21,993 bases of DNA from Entrophospora sp. SA101 (lineage: Eukaryota > Glomeromycota > Glomeromycetes > Entrophosporales > Entrophosporaceae), in contig CAUDNR010002946.1 of NCBI GenBank assembly GCA_958430865.1, forward strand, positions 1-21,993, given 5' to 3'. The first letter of the stretch is position 1, and each line of letters begins with the position of its first letter. Below the pieces are notes generated by a model that did no database searches, was not told the origin of the DNA, and saw only the letters and a list, made by a program, of their open reading frames with translations. This document shows, one piece after another, positions 1 to 10,321 of the stretch. Both the position numbers and the translations under genes were made by a program.

Positions 1-825
1 AATTCTGAGTTTTGGTGATTTTCCCAAAATTGGCCACGAGGCGCAGCAAGTTGCGGGACTAGGTGACTTGCACCATACATAAAAAAAAAGCAATTGAAAA
101 AAATTACTGGAATTAAATAGTCACCGCAGATCTATAGTAATAGTAATAGTAGATAGTAAAATTCAAATTTACATATACAGTAAAAAAAAATTTTATAATT
201 GAATGTCTTGAGAAACAAAAATGTGGGGACGGCCATCCTATTTATATTTTTTTGAATTAATAAAATAGACTATTGTCTTTGACCTTAATGATGTCGTTGT
301 GTGAGTAAAATGCGCGAAGCTCACTGTCATGTTTTCATTTAAAAATATCTGTATTCGTGTTATATTCCGTATATTTATTAAAATATTTCATATTATTTAA
401 TAAAATCTATTTGAATCTACTAAAACAAATAAACAAAGATAAATTTATTATTTATCAAAAAAAGAAATAAAGAGACTTTAAAGTATATAAACATGATTGA
501 TTTTGAGATTGACATCAAAAAAATTTGCAACATTAAAAATCATTAAACTTTATACATTTATTTAAATTGACCACTACTTGTATGATTGATTCAATAAAGG
601 AACAAAATTAATTATTTCACAATAAAAGCTATTTGTTTGTTTGTTTATTGTTGTTTTTGATTTTGGTATTTAATGCATGGTTTCTATTCATAATGCAGTC
701 AGAACTCGTTAAACCAAAGTCAATATTTTCAAAAAAAAACTTCGATCTAAAAACCTTAATAACATTGGCTTATTGAGGTAATTTGATAGGTAGATAATAA
801 AACAACATCATTTTATTGTGTATAT
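1..825. other. AT-rich intergenic DNA with no gene seen
   Basis: No open frame with coding character was found. The first 60 bases are noticeably richer in GC than the rest (a stretch with gaggcgcagc and gttgcgggac), which suggests the end of a dispersed repeat or decayed element that continues off the left edge. The remainder is A/T runs and short repeats such as TTTG around 630-655. Basis: direct reading only. Confidence 0.5.
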
Positions 826-865
826 TTGGTTTATCAAAGCACCGTCTTAACGAGTTTTAACTGTA

Positions 866-1141
866 CGTTTATTCGTTTTATTTGTTTTTTATTCATTTTA
901 TTCATTTTATTCGTTTTATTCATTTTATTCGTTTTTTATTTGTTTTATTCGTTTTTATTTGTTTTATTCGGTTTATTCATTTTTATTCATTTCTATTTGT
1001 TTTATTCGTTTTTATTCGTTTTATTAATTAATTATTTGTTTTATTTGTTTTATTTGTTTTATTTGTTTTATTTGTTTTATTTGTTTTATTTGCTTTATTT
1101 GCTTTTATTCGAATTATTATTACTCGAATTATTTGTTTTAT
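866..1141. repeat. 9-bp AT-rich minisatellite (TTTTATTYR units)
   Basis: About thirty imperfect copies of a 9-bp unit, TTTTATTTG and its variants TTTTATTCG and TTTTATTCA, run head to tail. The last third (about 1036-1110) is nearly uniform, while earlier copies vary in the final dinucleotide and include 1-2 base length changes. Because the unit is three codons long, it creates a spurious open frame of Phe-Tyr-Leu repeats at 826-1149, which should not be taken as a gene. It is immediately followed by a hairpin (1139-1163). Confidence 0.85.
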
Positions 1142-1163
1142 TCAAATAAACCTTATTTGAATA
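1139..1163. repeat. Inverted repeat, 11-bp arms
   Basis: TATTCAAATAA (1139-1149) and TTATTTGAATA (1153-1163) are perfect reverse complements separated by three bases. The hairpin sits exactly at the right edge of the 9-bp minisatellite and just before a decayed coding stretch. It may mark an element boundary or may simply help the repeat slip during replication. Confidence 0.7.
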
Positions 1164-1290
1164 GAAACCTAACTGCAGCTCAAGATTATGATATTATTTT
1201 AGCACAAAAAGCTTTAGAAATAATTTAATTACAATATAAAAGAGTTATCATCGGTTTATTAAATTAACTAAAAAATAGGGTTAATTATAA
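1156..1290 (+). pseudogene. Short decayed coding remnant, family unknown
   Basis: One + frame from about 1168 reads without stops for some 20 codons with a protein-like composition (for example LTAAQDYDIILAQKALEII). It then continues in the same frame with scattered stops, in contrast to the surrounding AT-rich noise. No start codon, splice sites or recognised domain could be fixed. It looks like a fragment of a dispersed, inactivated gene or element. The call rests only on reading-frame quality, so it is tentative. Confidence 0.3.
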
Positions 1291-1509
1291 AAGAATATCT
1301 GATAAATATTGACACTTTCAACATTTACTAATAGGTTTTTAGACAATATGATAAAAATATTAAGAATATTATTAACTTATCAGTATGTATAAGCAAAGAA
1401 AGATGGGAGCACAAAAGAATTTTAAATCATGCACAAACATGATAGCTTGATGGCTTGATTGACATAGTGGTGCAGTCTTGCAATTTTTTTATTGTATATT
1501 TTAAATATA

Positions 1510-2220
1510 ATTAATCATACATCTTTAACAAAACAAACATGACTTAGCTATTTAATCATTTCCTTGTATGTGAATGCCTCCATCTATCAAATATTCATGA
1601 TTATTATTCAATATGTTTGATGTTATAATTGACATAACAAGCAATTGCATCACCAAGGTAATAAATAACACCAAGGCCATGCATAAATGAAACTTTTAAT
1701 AATGCATGTCTACCCAGTTCTCTGGAGTTCACAACAATAAATAAATAGGGAGGATCAAAAAAATATTATAGTTCTCATTGTATAGTTCCTTATGAACAAT
1801 AAATCTGATGTTGATCACAGGTGTCAGATTTAATTAAATTTTCCTATCACAAATGCGCAATTGCAAATCTTTCATATCCATGGAGTTTTCTTTTCCATGG
1901 ATGAAAAAATTGTCAACACATTAGAAGACTTTCATGTAGTGGACAAAACATTCCCTATCTTCCCTCAGACCAGGCTTGACTGTTTCCATATGAGCATTGA
2001 TCACTGATGAGGACCAGCATTTGTGTGATGGTTGCTTTGTGTTATACCTCTCTAGAATAAAGTTAGCATTAAGACTGTTACGAAATCCTCCAACTCAGGA
2101 GCTTGCATCCTGGGTTGCTGTTTTGGATTTCCCTGAATTCAGAGTTTTGAGTCCTGAGTTTGTACTCACCAACAACCCTACCTCCATTAAATAACAAGTT
2201 CAGTTGATCAAATAAAAATT
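1510..2220 (-). pseudogene. Decayed coding relic, one frame with several stops
   Basis: Read on the minus strand, one reading frame stays in register from about 2220 down to 1510 without a frameshift. It carries only a handful of stop codons over more than 200 codons, far fewer than random AT-rich sequence would give. Recognisable protein-like pieces include SVINAHMETVKPGLREDREC, CVDNFFIHGKENSMDMKDLQ, FIVHKELYNENYNIF and HEYLIDGGIHIQGND. Stops occur at former Lys/Gln/Trp-like positions, as expected from point-mutation decay. Local GC is higher than in the flanks. I do not recognise the family. A dispersed transposon-borne or multicopy fungal gene is the likeliest origin (inference). The + strand ORF at 1997-2194 is its shadow. 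Confidence 0.5.
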
Positions 2221-2328
2221 AAAGAAATAGAGAATTTATGAAAATGATTAATTTATATATAACATACCAAAAAAAAATATCTGAACCATTTTATTTTACA
2301 GCCTTTTCCTAACATCAGAATTTCAGGG

Positions 2329-2600
2329 TCACCAACCCCACTCGGAATTGTAATCTCCTGTGCTTGAAACACTTAATATTCCTCCAGAGTTGCGATATCT
2401 TGGACACAGTGCCATCCTTAGAGGCAGGATTGTTGCAGGCAACTTTTCGGCCAGCGTGCCAGTGGCCATCTCTGGTCTGGGAAGATTAGTGAAAAGTGTC
2501 CTTGACAATTGATGCATTCTCGGTAAACTCCAGGGCATTGCTTCCCGCCCCCTGGAATTTGGTAGCATCATTGTATCATCGGGGGATCAAGTCAGATTAG
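2329..2600 (-). other. GC-elevated island with a possible coding fragment
   Basis: This block is close to balanced in base composition, while its surroundings are about three-quarters AT. On the minus strand a frame of about 80 codons (2571-2329) is open, and the + strand is also partly open (for example VAGNFSASVPVAISGLGRLV), so the coding strand is unclear. It lies just upstream, in minus orientation, of the relic at 1510-2220, and both could belong to one decayed element. No start context, splice sites or known domain were identified. It could instead be part of a multicopy repeat. Confidence 0.35.
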
Positions 2601-3099
2601 CCTTATGTACACGAGGAAGATGAGAGAATGACTGTAAAGTTCAAGGCAGTGTGCGTGCTTCAACACCTGCCAATTTCCTGTAATCAAACGTTGCATATCG
2701 AAATGTTTCATATTCAACAATGCGCTGCCTTGACATCTAATAATAATAATAATAATGTTATTATTAATATTATTGATTACAAAAAACAAAATATTATCAA
2801 TATTATCAATGAAAATCTTGTAATTACCCAACAAGATCTGCTCCCATGTTTTGATTTCCAATTAAAATGCTTATAATAACCAAAAAAAAAATATCAATCA
2901 ATACAAGTAAAAAAAAGTACCTCTGGTTAGTTATTAACACTTTTTCTTTAGGAGACCCAAACCAAGCCAAACTACAACACACGTTTTGTCACCTTGGACT
3001 CTGTCAAAAAATAAATTGTTTTTCCAAAAAAAATGCCATAAATAATCAATATGTACACGTTTGTGATTCAACAAATTTTTTTTTAATAAAAACAAAAAA

Positions 3100-4977
3100 A
3101 TGTCAGAATCCAAAACAACAAGAAAAAGAACCAAAACTAAGGCTCTTGGCGAAGAAAAAGGGTAAGTGTTTATCAAAAGGATGGTGGTGGTTATCGCCAC
3201 TCGCCATCACTCGTTGTCACTCTAGTTAAAAGTTAACTCTGTTTTGCACCTTAGTTCATCATCATCACCATCAGCAGGTATACAAATTTAGAACATTTTA
3301 TTTATTACTATTATTATAATGATTACAAAATATGATGATAATGTAATACCAAATACTTCATAAAATTAGAAACCGAACCAAATGATTACATTATAAATTT
3401 TGATAATATTTTAGAAGAAGAACCAAAATTTGGATCACATTTCAATCGCATTTGTATTTTAATTACTTAAAAAATGAAGAAACTATTAATTAATTTTTTT
3501 TTTTTATATAGAGATTGAAAAATATTTATGATGACTTAATAGAAATTTATAGAAACGCAAACTATCGGTAATTTTTATAACCAGATGTGTATATAAAATT
3601 ATTGATGTTAAAATGCAAAAGATTACATTTTAATTTTATATTTTTTATACAGTGATGTTATAAAAATGGGCGTGGTAAACTTGGATGATGAAAGAAAAAA
3701 TAAATCTAGTGGATATATCACTATTTCAGAGTTATATAAACGAAATTTTAATAAATATACAGATGATATAATTGAAAACCAAAGAATCAGAAATATCGTA
3801 AATGAAATATCACAGATAACTAACATTGATAAAATGATTGGATTTGTAGACAAATACAAAATGCTTGTAAATTTAAAATTGGACGCAGAATCAATAATAG
3901 ATAATTTTATTTTTTCGACAGTGAACATTTTGTAAGTCTAATCTAATTAATGAATAGGAGACATATTCCAATCATCCTAATTAATTTATTTATAATATTA
4001 AAATATAATATTTTCTTCTATTTAGTTCTGGCTTTTTTATTTTGAACAATAATTATTTCCAAGATAAATATTCAGAAAATCATATAGGAGCAGTGATACA
4101 TGCTCCACTTTTCAACAACTTATTTCGTCAAGAGTGCTATTCAATGAGGCTCAATGAGTAATTACCATTTTTATATTTTAGATCTTTTAAGAATCTGTAC
4201 TTTTATTTATATGAATCCATTTTATTTGGTAGTCCACTTTTAGCCAACAAGGAACGAAGAAACCATGGAAATGAGGAGAGAGTTAAATTGGCATTGGTGC
4301 CTGATATCAAATTGGCTTATTTAAGAGGAAACATGGAAATAATTGTAATGGAACACCAAAAACAAATTATTTTGGATGGATTAAAGAAAAACAAAAAAGA
4401 TACTACAAAGATTACAATAATGATGCATGATCTGCTTACAAAGATTTCAAAAGATTTAGAAAGTAGGGAGCTATCAGATCACATCAAAAATATAAATGTG
4501 TTTGGTGTAATAACATCAAGTAAATATTATAATAATGGTAAATTCATAAATATTTTATTATATTAATCTAATAAACCTATTGAATACATTTTGTAGAACT
4601 AGATATTGAAATTTATGTGATGCAGTTACCTGCTCCTGAACTATATATATTTAATAAGATATTTGAATTCAGCCTCCCAACAAATATACATAATTTTCCA
4701 GAGATCTCTCAAGCATTGAGGTACTTAATTAAGTTTCGAGTGAGTTTGTTTAACTGTTTAACTCTTTTATTATCAAGAAAAAATATTAATAATTTCAAAA
4801 ACTCCTATGCAGCGTATTGTGGATCAGAATTACTTTAGATATATAAATATACTTAATAATAATGAACCTGTTACACCCACACAACAAATAAAATGGTCCA
4901 TCAAAATGAAAAAATCACCTATATCTTTAAGTAATGAAATTGATAAAATAAATCAAGTGAGAAAAAATTCAAAATAA
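3100..4977 (+). CDS. Nine-exon gene; fungal family with possible degenerate PD-(D/E)XK core
   Basis: Proposed exons are 3100-3161, 3255-3277, 3370-3453, 3512-3567, 3653-3931, 4026-4157, 4233-4537, 4597-4739 and 4813-4977, with GT-AG introns of 58-94 bases. The start is the ATG at 3100 (MSESKTTRKRTKTK, a basic N-terminus), followed by a clean GTAAGT donor. Exons 1-3 agree in phase and exons 4-9 agree in phase. The 3-to-4 junction does not (exon 3 ends in phase 1, exon 4 needs phase 0), so either an unseen splice site or a frameshift is involved. Exons 4-9 encode about 359 residues. The order PLFNNLF, a basic stretch, LVPDIKL (Pro-Asp at 4300-4305), then about 15 residues later MEHQK (Glu 4351, Lys 4360) resembles a large hypothetical-protein family of Mucoromycota-type fungi with PD...(E)xK-like spacing. 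Here the last motif is E-x-x-K rather than E-x-K, so nuclease activity is doubtful. Family and fold are inference. Confidence 0.6.
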
Positions 4978-5035
4978 TTATTTTTAAATTGATATAATTA
5001 AGTGTGAATACACTTTAATGTTTGCTAAAAAAATT

Positions 5036-5317
5036 TTAAATAAATAATAAATAATAATATTTGTCATCATGAAAGATGAATTTCATATTAATTATTTTAT
5101 ATAGTAGTAATTCCATATATTTAAAGAAACAGAAAAGACAACAAATGGGGTTGTCACGATGACTAAGTCTTAATCCCCGAAATTCTTTGGTAATACCAAT
5201 GTTCACTTTGTCTGGTTTTGTTGCAGTATACCCCATATGTTCGTAAAAATGATTAAAGTTTAAAATAAGGTAAAATTTCAAATAGGTCATTAATGACTTG
5301 GAGAAAACACAATACAA
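5036..5317 (-). pseudogene. Possible remnant exon, weakly epoxide-hydrolase-like
   Basis: A minus-strand frame of about 93 codons contains a stretch (about 5240-5140) with locally higher GC and protein-like composition: HFYEHMGYTATKPDKVNIGI followed by TKEFRGLRLSHRDNP. This recalls the C-terminal motif of microsomal-type (EPHX1-like) epoxide hydrolases, where a Gly-Tyr, an Ala-Thr-Lys/Arg-Pro-Asp block and an IGxT-like segment precede the DSPxGL motif. Here DSP is absent and the sequence diverges after it. The rest of the alpha/beta-hydrolase (nucleophile Asp, HGxP oxyanion motif) was not found nearby. At most it is an isolated fragment, and the resemblance may be chance. Confidence 0.25.
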
Positions 5318-5319
5318 TT

Positions 5320-6637
5320 ATAATTACAAATTACAATTACAAATTACAAATTGACACCATTTTATTATTTATTTTTAGGGTGGATTGTGATGAATTGAAT
5401 TCAAAATAAAATTCTTTGATAAAATAAATCGACCAGTTTAAAAAATGGGCGAACCCTAATATTCTTTAATTATGATTATTATTATTATATGCATGAGCCT
5501 AGCTTATAGAATAATCATATGTAATAATAGTAAAGTCCAAATATCACTTGATCTATTTCTTTGTTACTTGTAAATCAATAAATGAAATGAAATAATTCAA
5601 ATTTAGAAAGAAACGAAAACGAAAATGAAAAAAAAATTTCAAAAAAGAAACGAAAAAATATAAAATACCTAAAAAGTAGAACAACAAAATGAAAAGGTTC
5701 AGATTTTGTAAATATCATATGATTTAATAATCGATAATTCAATAATATTTATTTGTTAATAACGTGAATAAATAAATACTAATCAAGTAATTGTATTTAT
5801 TTTCTTTTGCAAAATACACTAATATCATTATGTCATTGTATTAATTATTACTATTATGGCTGTTTGAATGCGATTATTGTTGACTTTAAATGATGCTAGT
5901 AATTGCCATTTTCTATTGTATAATGATAATGGATGTTGTGCATTTGTTTTCATGATTTAGGGAAATTCATTTTTAAATATATTTTTTATCGAAAAAATGC
6001 ATGTGTCAAATGGCAATTTTTATTTAATTAAACAAAGAAATGGGCAATTTTCCTGGTAATTGGGAATAAATAAAAAATGAATGATATGTCGCATGACCAC
6101 TGCGTGGTTAATTTTAACAATGACCAATCCAAATTGGATGTATCTGTAAGCAAGATCGTCATTGTCATAATATTGAAGGATCTTATCTTTTGCCAATTTT
6201 GTTCTTTATGCGAGGGGAATGTGGTCATGTACAAAAACAATTGATATGCATATGGTCTTGTAATTGGTTGCCATGACCAACAGTGGCTTAGAATTCTATC
6301 ATGACAACTCGTGATTTAAATAATATTTTTTTAGTAATTAATATCATCATCAAGATGAAAAAAAAAGGATTTTAAATTAGACATTGCATTTTCATTATTT
6401 AATCAATTACAACATTTAGTTTAATTCAATTATTAAACATTTGCTAAACATGGTTTTTGTTCACAAGTTTGAGTGTGAGCGTGAAGAAATGTAATATGCA
6501 TTTCTGTACTTGGCACTATACTTCTTTAATGGATGTTCTTTTTTATCCTTAGATTTTGCCTTTTGCTACAATAATGACAAAATAGTTTGCTATTGTCGTT
6601 GTTATTGTTGCATAAATGGTGATATTGGTCCCTTGTG

Positions 6638-6679
<42 letters not shown>

Positions 6680-8589
6680 TATTATTATGTCAATAATAAT
6701 ATGCTTGGCGAAGAGCCCTAAAAAAAAATCATTTACCATTTGTACTTGATGATGCTGTCAATAAGACTCTTAAACAATTAAATAAATAGTTAAAAATCTT
6801 TCTTTTGTTATTAATATAAAAATTTATATTTTACTTATTCCTCTTACATTTTCTTTTATTTTTTGTAAATAATTTAAAAAACTTTCCTTGAATTATTATA
6901 TTAATGTAAAAGACATTCTACACTTATTTTTTATTTTTCGTAAATAAAAATTATTAATCACTGGAAATGTTCTTTACTTTCAACTTGGAATGAACTAATA
7001 AAGAAGAATTTGAATCAGCATTTTTACCAGCAAGATCCACCCAATCTTCATATATGCTTAAGTTACCGGTGCAAGCATAAAACTTCCTTAATAATCATGA
7101 CGATAATTATTATCATTAACTAAATTAGTCAAAACATTATTAAAATTTATCATAATTTATAGTTGATGGTGTTATCACAAAATAAATCCAATAGATTTGG
7201 TAACAAATCTATCTACTTACATAAATCAATTCCTCTTCAATGGTGCTACCATTTAATAAATAATTATCATCCATCTATTGTTCAAAATCCAAAACTTTCA
7301 TTAATCATAAATTAAAATTTCATCATCAAAGTGCTCTATGTTCTGTTGAGAACAAAACCTTCATCAATTCAAATGTCCAAGCTTTGTTTATTAAATAACT
7401 AACTATCTTGGCAATACACTCTGATAGACAGTTGGTTATCATCAACAGTGTATTAGCTAGCTATATGTGCGTTACATCTAAGAGGGGTCCGCAAAAGATT
7501 TATTTATTTTTTCCAGTAGAGTTCCACATGAATACAAAGTTTTAAAATTCAAGATTAAATAATTTGATTATCTATTAAATTTAAATTAGCCAATCAAAAA
7601 TTCTGGCGCTTGGTCAGTATAAAAGCTTAAAATATTAACGGAAAATTTAAGCATAATAATAAAAATAGATTTTTTATTTTATATTTAGAAAGATTTTTTT
7701 TTTTTAGATTCATATTGTGACACGCATACACTTTCTGGTGGCCAAAAACATCATCGACTATGGAATATTGGCGAATATTGATATTGTTATTATTATATTG
7801 TAACGTCTTTTGTTTACATGTTTCATCATGAAAAGAATGGCAATTCAATTCATTGTGAACGTAAATTTAAAAAGACTTTCCAATAGATGCGTGTAAGTAA
7901 AAAGGTAAGAATCACAAGTCTTTCCAACTCTTCCCAACTCTTTCCAGTTATATAAATAAGATTGTTTATAATTAGCGAATACAGAGCAAAATGAATTCAG
8001 GGGGAAAATTGTTTCATGTATATATATATATCTTTGACCATTGTTTGCAGAGAGAAAAGAAGATGACTTCTTTTTTTTTTAATTTTAAAAATTTAAAAAT
8101 AAACATTATTTATTTATAATGCGAGTGATAAGCCATCATATTTAGTAGGTAGGTGATGAATATGAGAGATTATATAATTGATCTTTACCCTTTTCGGATA
8201 AGTAATTAAAAAATGTGGTGTCAACCACCCTTTTTTATTTTTGACCATTTTTGAAATCCCTCCATTTTTTTTTTTTTGACATTTATTCTCATTCTTTTAA
8301 ACTTTTTTAAGCTTAATAGGGATCAATTGAATTGTATTAAATAAAAATAAATCAATAAAAAAGGATTAAAGAAATTATTACAAGACATCTGTATCACGTG
8401 CTTGATTATTTTGAAATTGTTAAATCTTTAACGCAGATAGATAACAATAATAACATAAACAATAAGTAATACGAAATACGCGTTATATTTATCGTTTTGT
8501 TTATATATTCAATTAAACATTGACTAAACATACATTATTATCATCAGCCAATCTAACAAAAACGCATACAAATAGGGGCAAAAAGAATA
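5320..8589. other. Long AT-rich intergenic stretch with no confident gene
   Basis: About 3.3 kb in which no frame on either strand combines length, composition and splice signals. It contains an (ATT)14 microsatellite at 6638-6679 and several shorter ATT/TAA runs. CATGACCAC/GTGGTCATG forms an inverted repeat pair (about 6093-6101 and 6222-6230), and there is a TATA-like tatataaata around 7950. Short open frames at 6028-6240 and 7627-7848 look like chance. A weak frame on the minus strand near 7230-7290 followed by GTAAGT could be an old exon but cannot be supported. Confidence 0.5.
6638..6679. repeat. (ATT)14 microsatellite
   Basis: Fourteen uninterrupted ATT units in noncoding DNA. A perfect run of this length is likely to vary between isolates. 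Confidence 0.95.
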
Positions 8590-8667
8590 ATGACTTGGGA
8601 AAAATTATTCTCTGAGTCTACTGAGTTTCCCGATATGATACAAGTTCTGAGACATTTACATGTATAA
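8590..8667 (+). CDS. 25-codon ORF or possible terminal exon
   Basis: ATG at 8590 opens a 25-codon frame ending in TAA at 8667 (it begins MTWEKLFSESTEF and ends VLRHLHV). Its composition (Trp, Glu, Leu, Arg, His, Pro) is unlike the AT-driven noise around it. An upstream AG at the end of aaatag (8573-8574) would allow it to be a 3' terminal exon reading AKRIMTWEK. No upstream exon with a matching donor could be identified. It could be a micropeptide, a fragment of a decayed gene, or chance. No family is recognised. Confidence 0.2.
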   Translation: MTWEKLFSESTEFPDMIQVLRHLHV

Positions 8668-10321
8668 TTTATACGTGTGTATGTACACAAAAGGCGACAA
8701 TATGCTGAACGCCAACGAATAAATAAATAATATTAATAGTAATAAATATCATTTGAAGAAGGATCTATCCCGAACCAAATCGCACAAGACAACCAACCAA
8801 TTAATAATCGCCAATAAAGCCGGAAATCTATTCCTTTGATAATGATAAAATGTTTATCAAAGAAAAATATGGAATTATGTTCTGTTGTTTTACATTTATA
8901 GCGAGTCAATCAATACTAGCTAGGCCTTTCTTGGAATGAATGAGATGAAATAATCATGCAACAAAGAAGTCGTATTTTTGTTTACCAACAACAATTACTT
9001 ATAATAATCATAAATAATATAATAATATATAATAATAATAAATAATAACAAGTTACCTATAACAATTATTAATTAATAATTCCTTGCTCACCAATGAAAA
9101 AGTTCTTATTCCGTAATTTATACATACGTACATCTATGGCATTTAATACATGTCTATTTATATGCGTATTCATAAGTACACACTAATACAATAGATTGAT
9201 AAGTTTGCAAAATTTGATTTGATCCATAAGATGACGTTCCGCGCAATTTACTAATAAGTTATTACTATGTTGTGATGTGAACAATTATAAAAATCAAACA
9301 AAGAGATCGATTATTTATTTATTATTTGATTTACATTATATTGTCTAATTAATTATTATTTCAAACAGGATCTTTTCTTACTCTGTATTTTCTGCTTTAT
9401 TGTTTTTCCATTTATTGTAATTCATAAATAATGAACTCGCGAATTTATAAACGCGAAACAAATTAAAAATCTTGTAAAAGGAATAAAAAAAATGAGGAAA
9501 GAAAAAAAGGAAACTAGAAAAAGAGAAAGAAAGGAAAAAATTGAAAGAAAATATTTCATAAATGTTTTTGGAAGTTTTAATAAGTGAGTTTATTTATTAG
9601 TATTAGTATCTGGTGAATTCATTTACAAGCCCTTTTTCTTTTTTCTTTTTCGTATAAAAACGTTCATCATATTCCATAAATGTAAATGAGTAATGTCACA
9701 CCGGCGCACTAAAATATCGGAGTTCTGGTTTCGGGTCGGTTATTACACTAAAACTTTCTTTTTTAAAAATGTTAAAACTACTAAATCCACTCCCTATTAT
9801 TTACTATTTACCCTTATTATTATTATTATTATAAAAATGCGCACGTAAATCGGAATGAGAAATAATTGGAAGTTTTATTGATTTGCATATTACTAACAGA
9901 GAAAAAAGTATTCCCAAAATCAATCGTCGACTTTTTAATTGAGTTTACGGTGATCTGATCCTTCAAATTCAAAAGGTCCTTTCCCAAAACCTTTCCACCC
10001 AAAAAAATGAACAACAATATAATATAAATATTTTAATGGATAGGATAGGTAGGTTTCACAAACGGTTACAATTATTAATATTTATAAATTGGTATTCGAA
10101 TAGCACAAAGAATAAACAAGAAGAGTTGTTATATAAAAGGTTTATTTTATTTTTCTCTAATTAATATTATAGAGATTTGATAATAATAAATATATTAAAT
10201 TAAATCTATTTAAAATTAAAAATATTTAGATATACATGAAATGATGATTCTATTAAATTGCTCTAAAGAATAATAACGATGCAAAAAAGAATATATCACT
10301 GCTTGTTATCATCATCAATAA
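8668..10321. other. Intergenic DNA between the small ORF and the ubinuclein gene
   Basis: AT-rich sequence with no supported gene. It holds A-rich purine tracts (about 9470-9550, GAAAG-like), ATT runs near 9818-9832 and a short GC-richer patch (about 9699-9740, containing accggcgcac and tttcgggtcgg). The ORF at 9829-10017 on the minus strand is short and compositionally random. The segment just left of 10322 is the 3' flank of the ubinuclein gene. Confidence 0.5.

Noticed and set aside
826..1149. 107-codon + strand open frame rich in Phe, Leu and Tyr
   Set aside because: It is a direct product of the 9-bp minisatellite (three codons per unit) and has no independent coding evidence.
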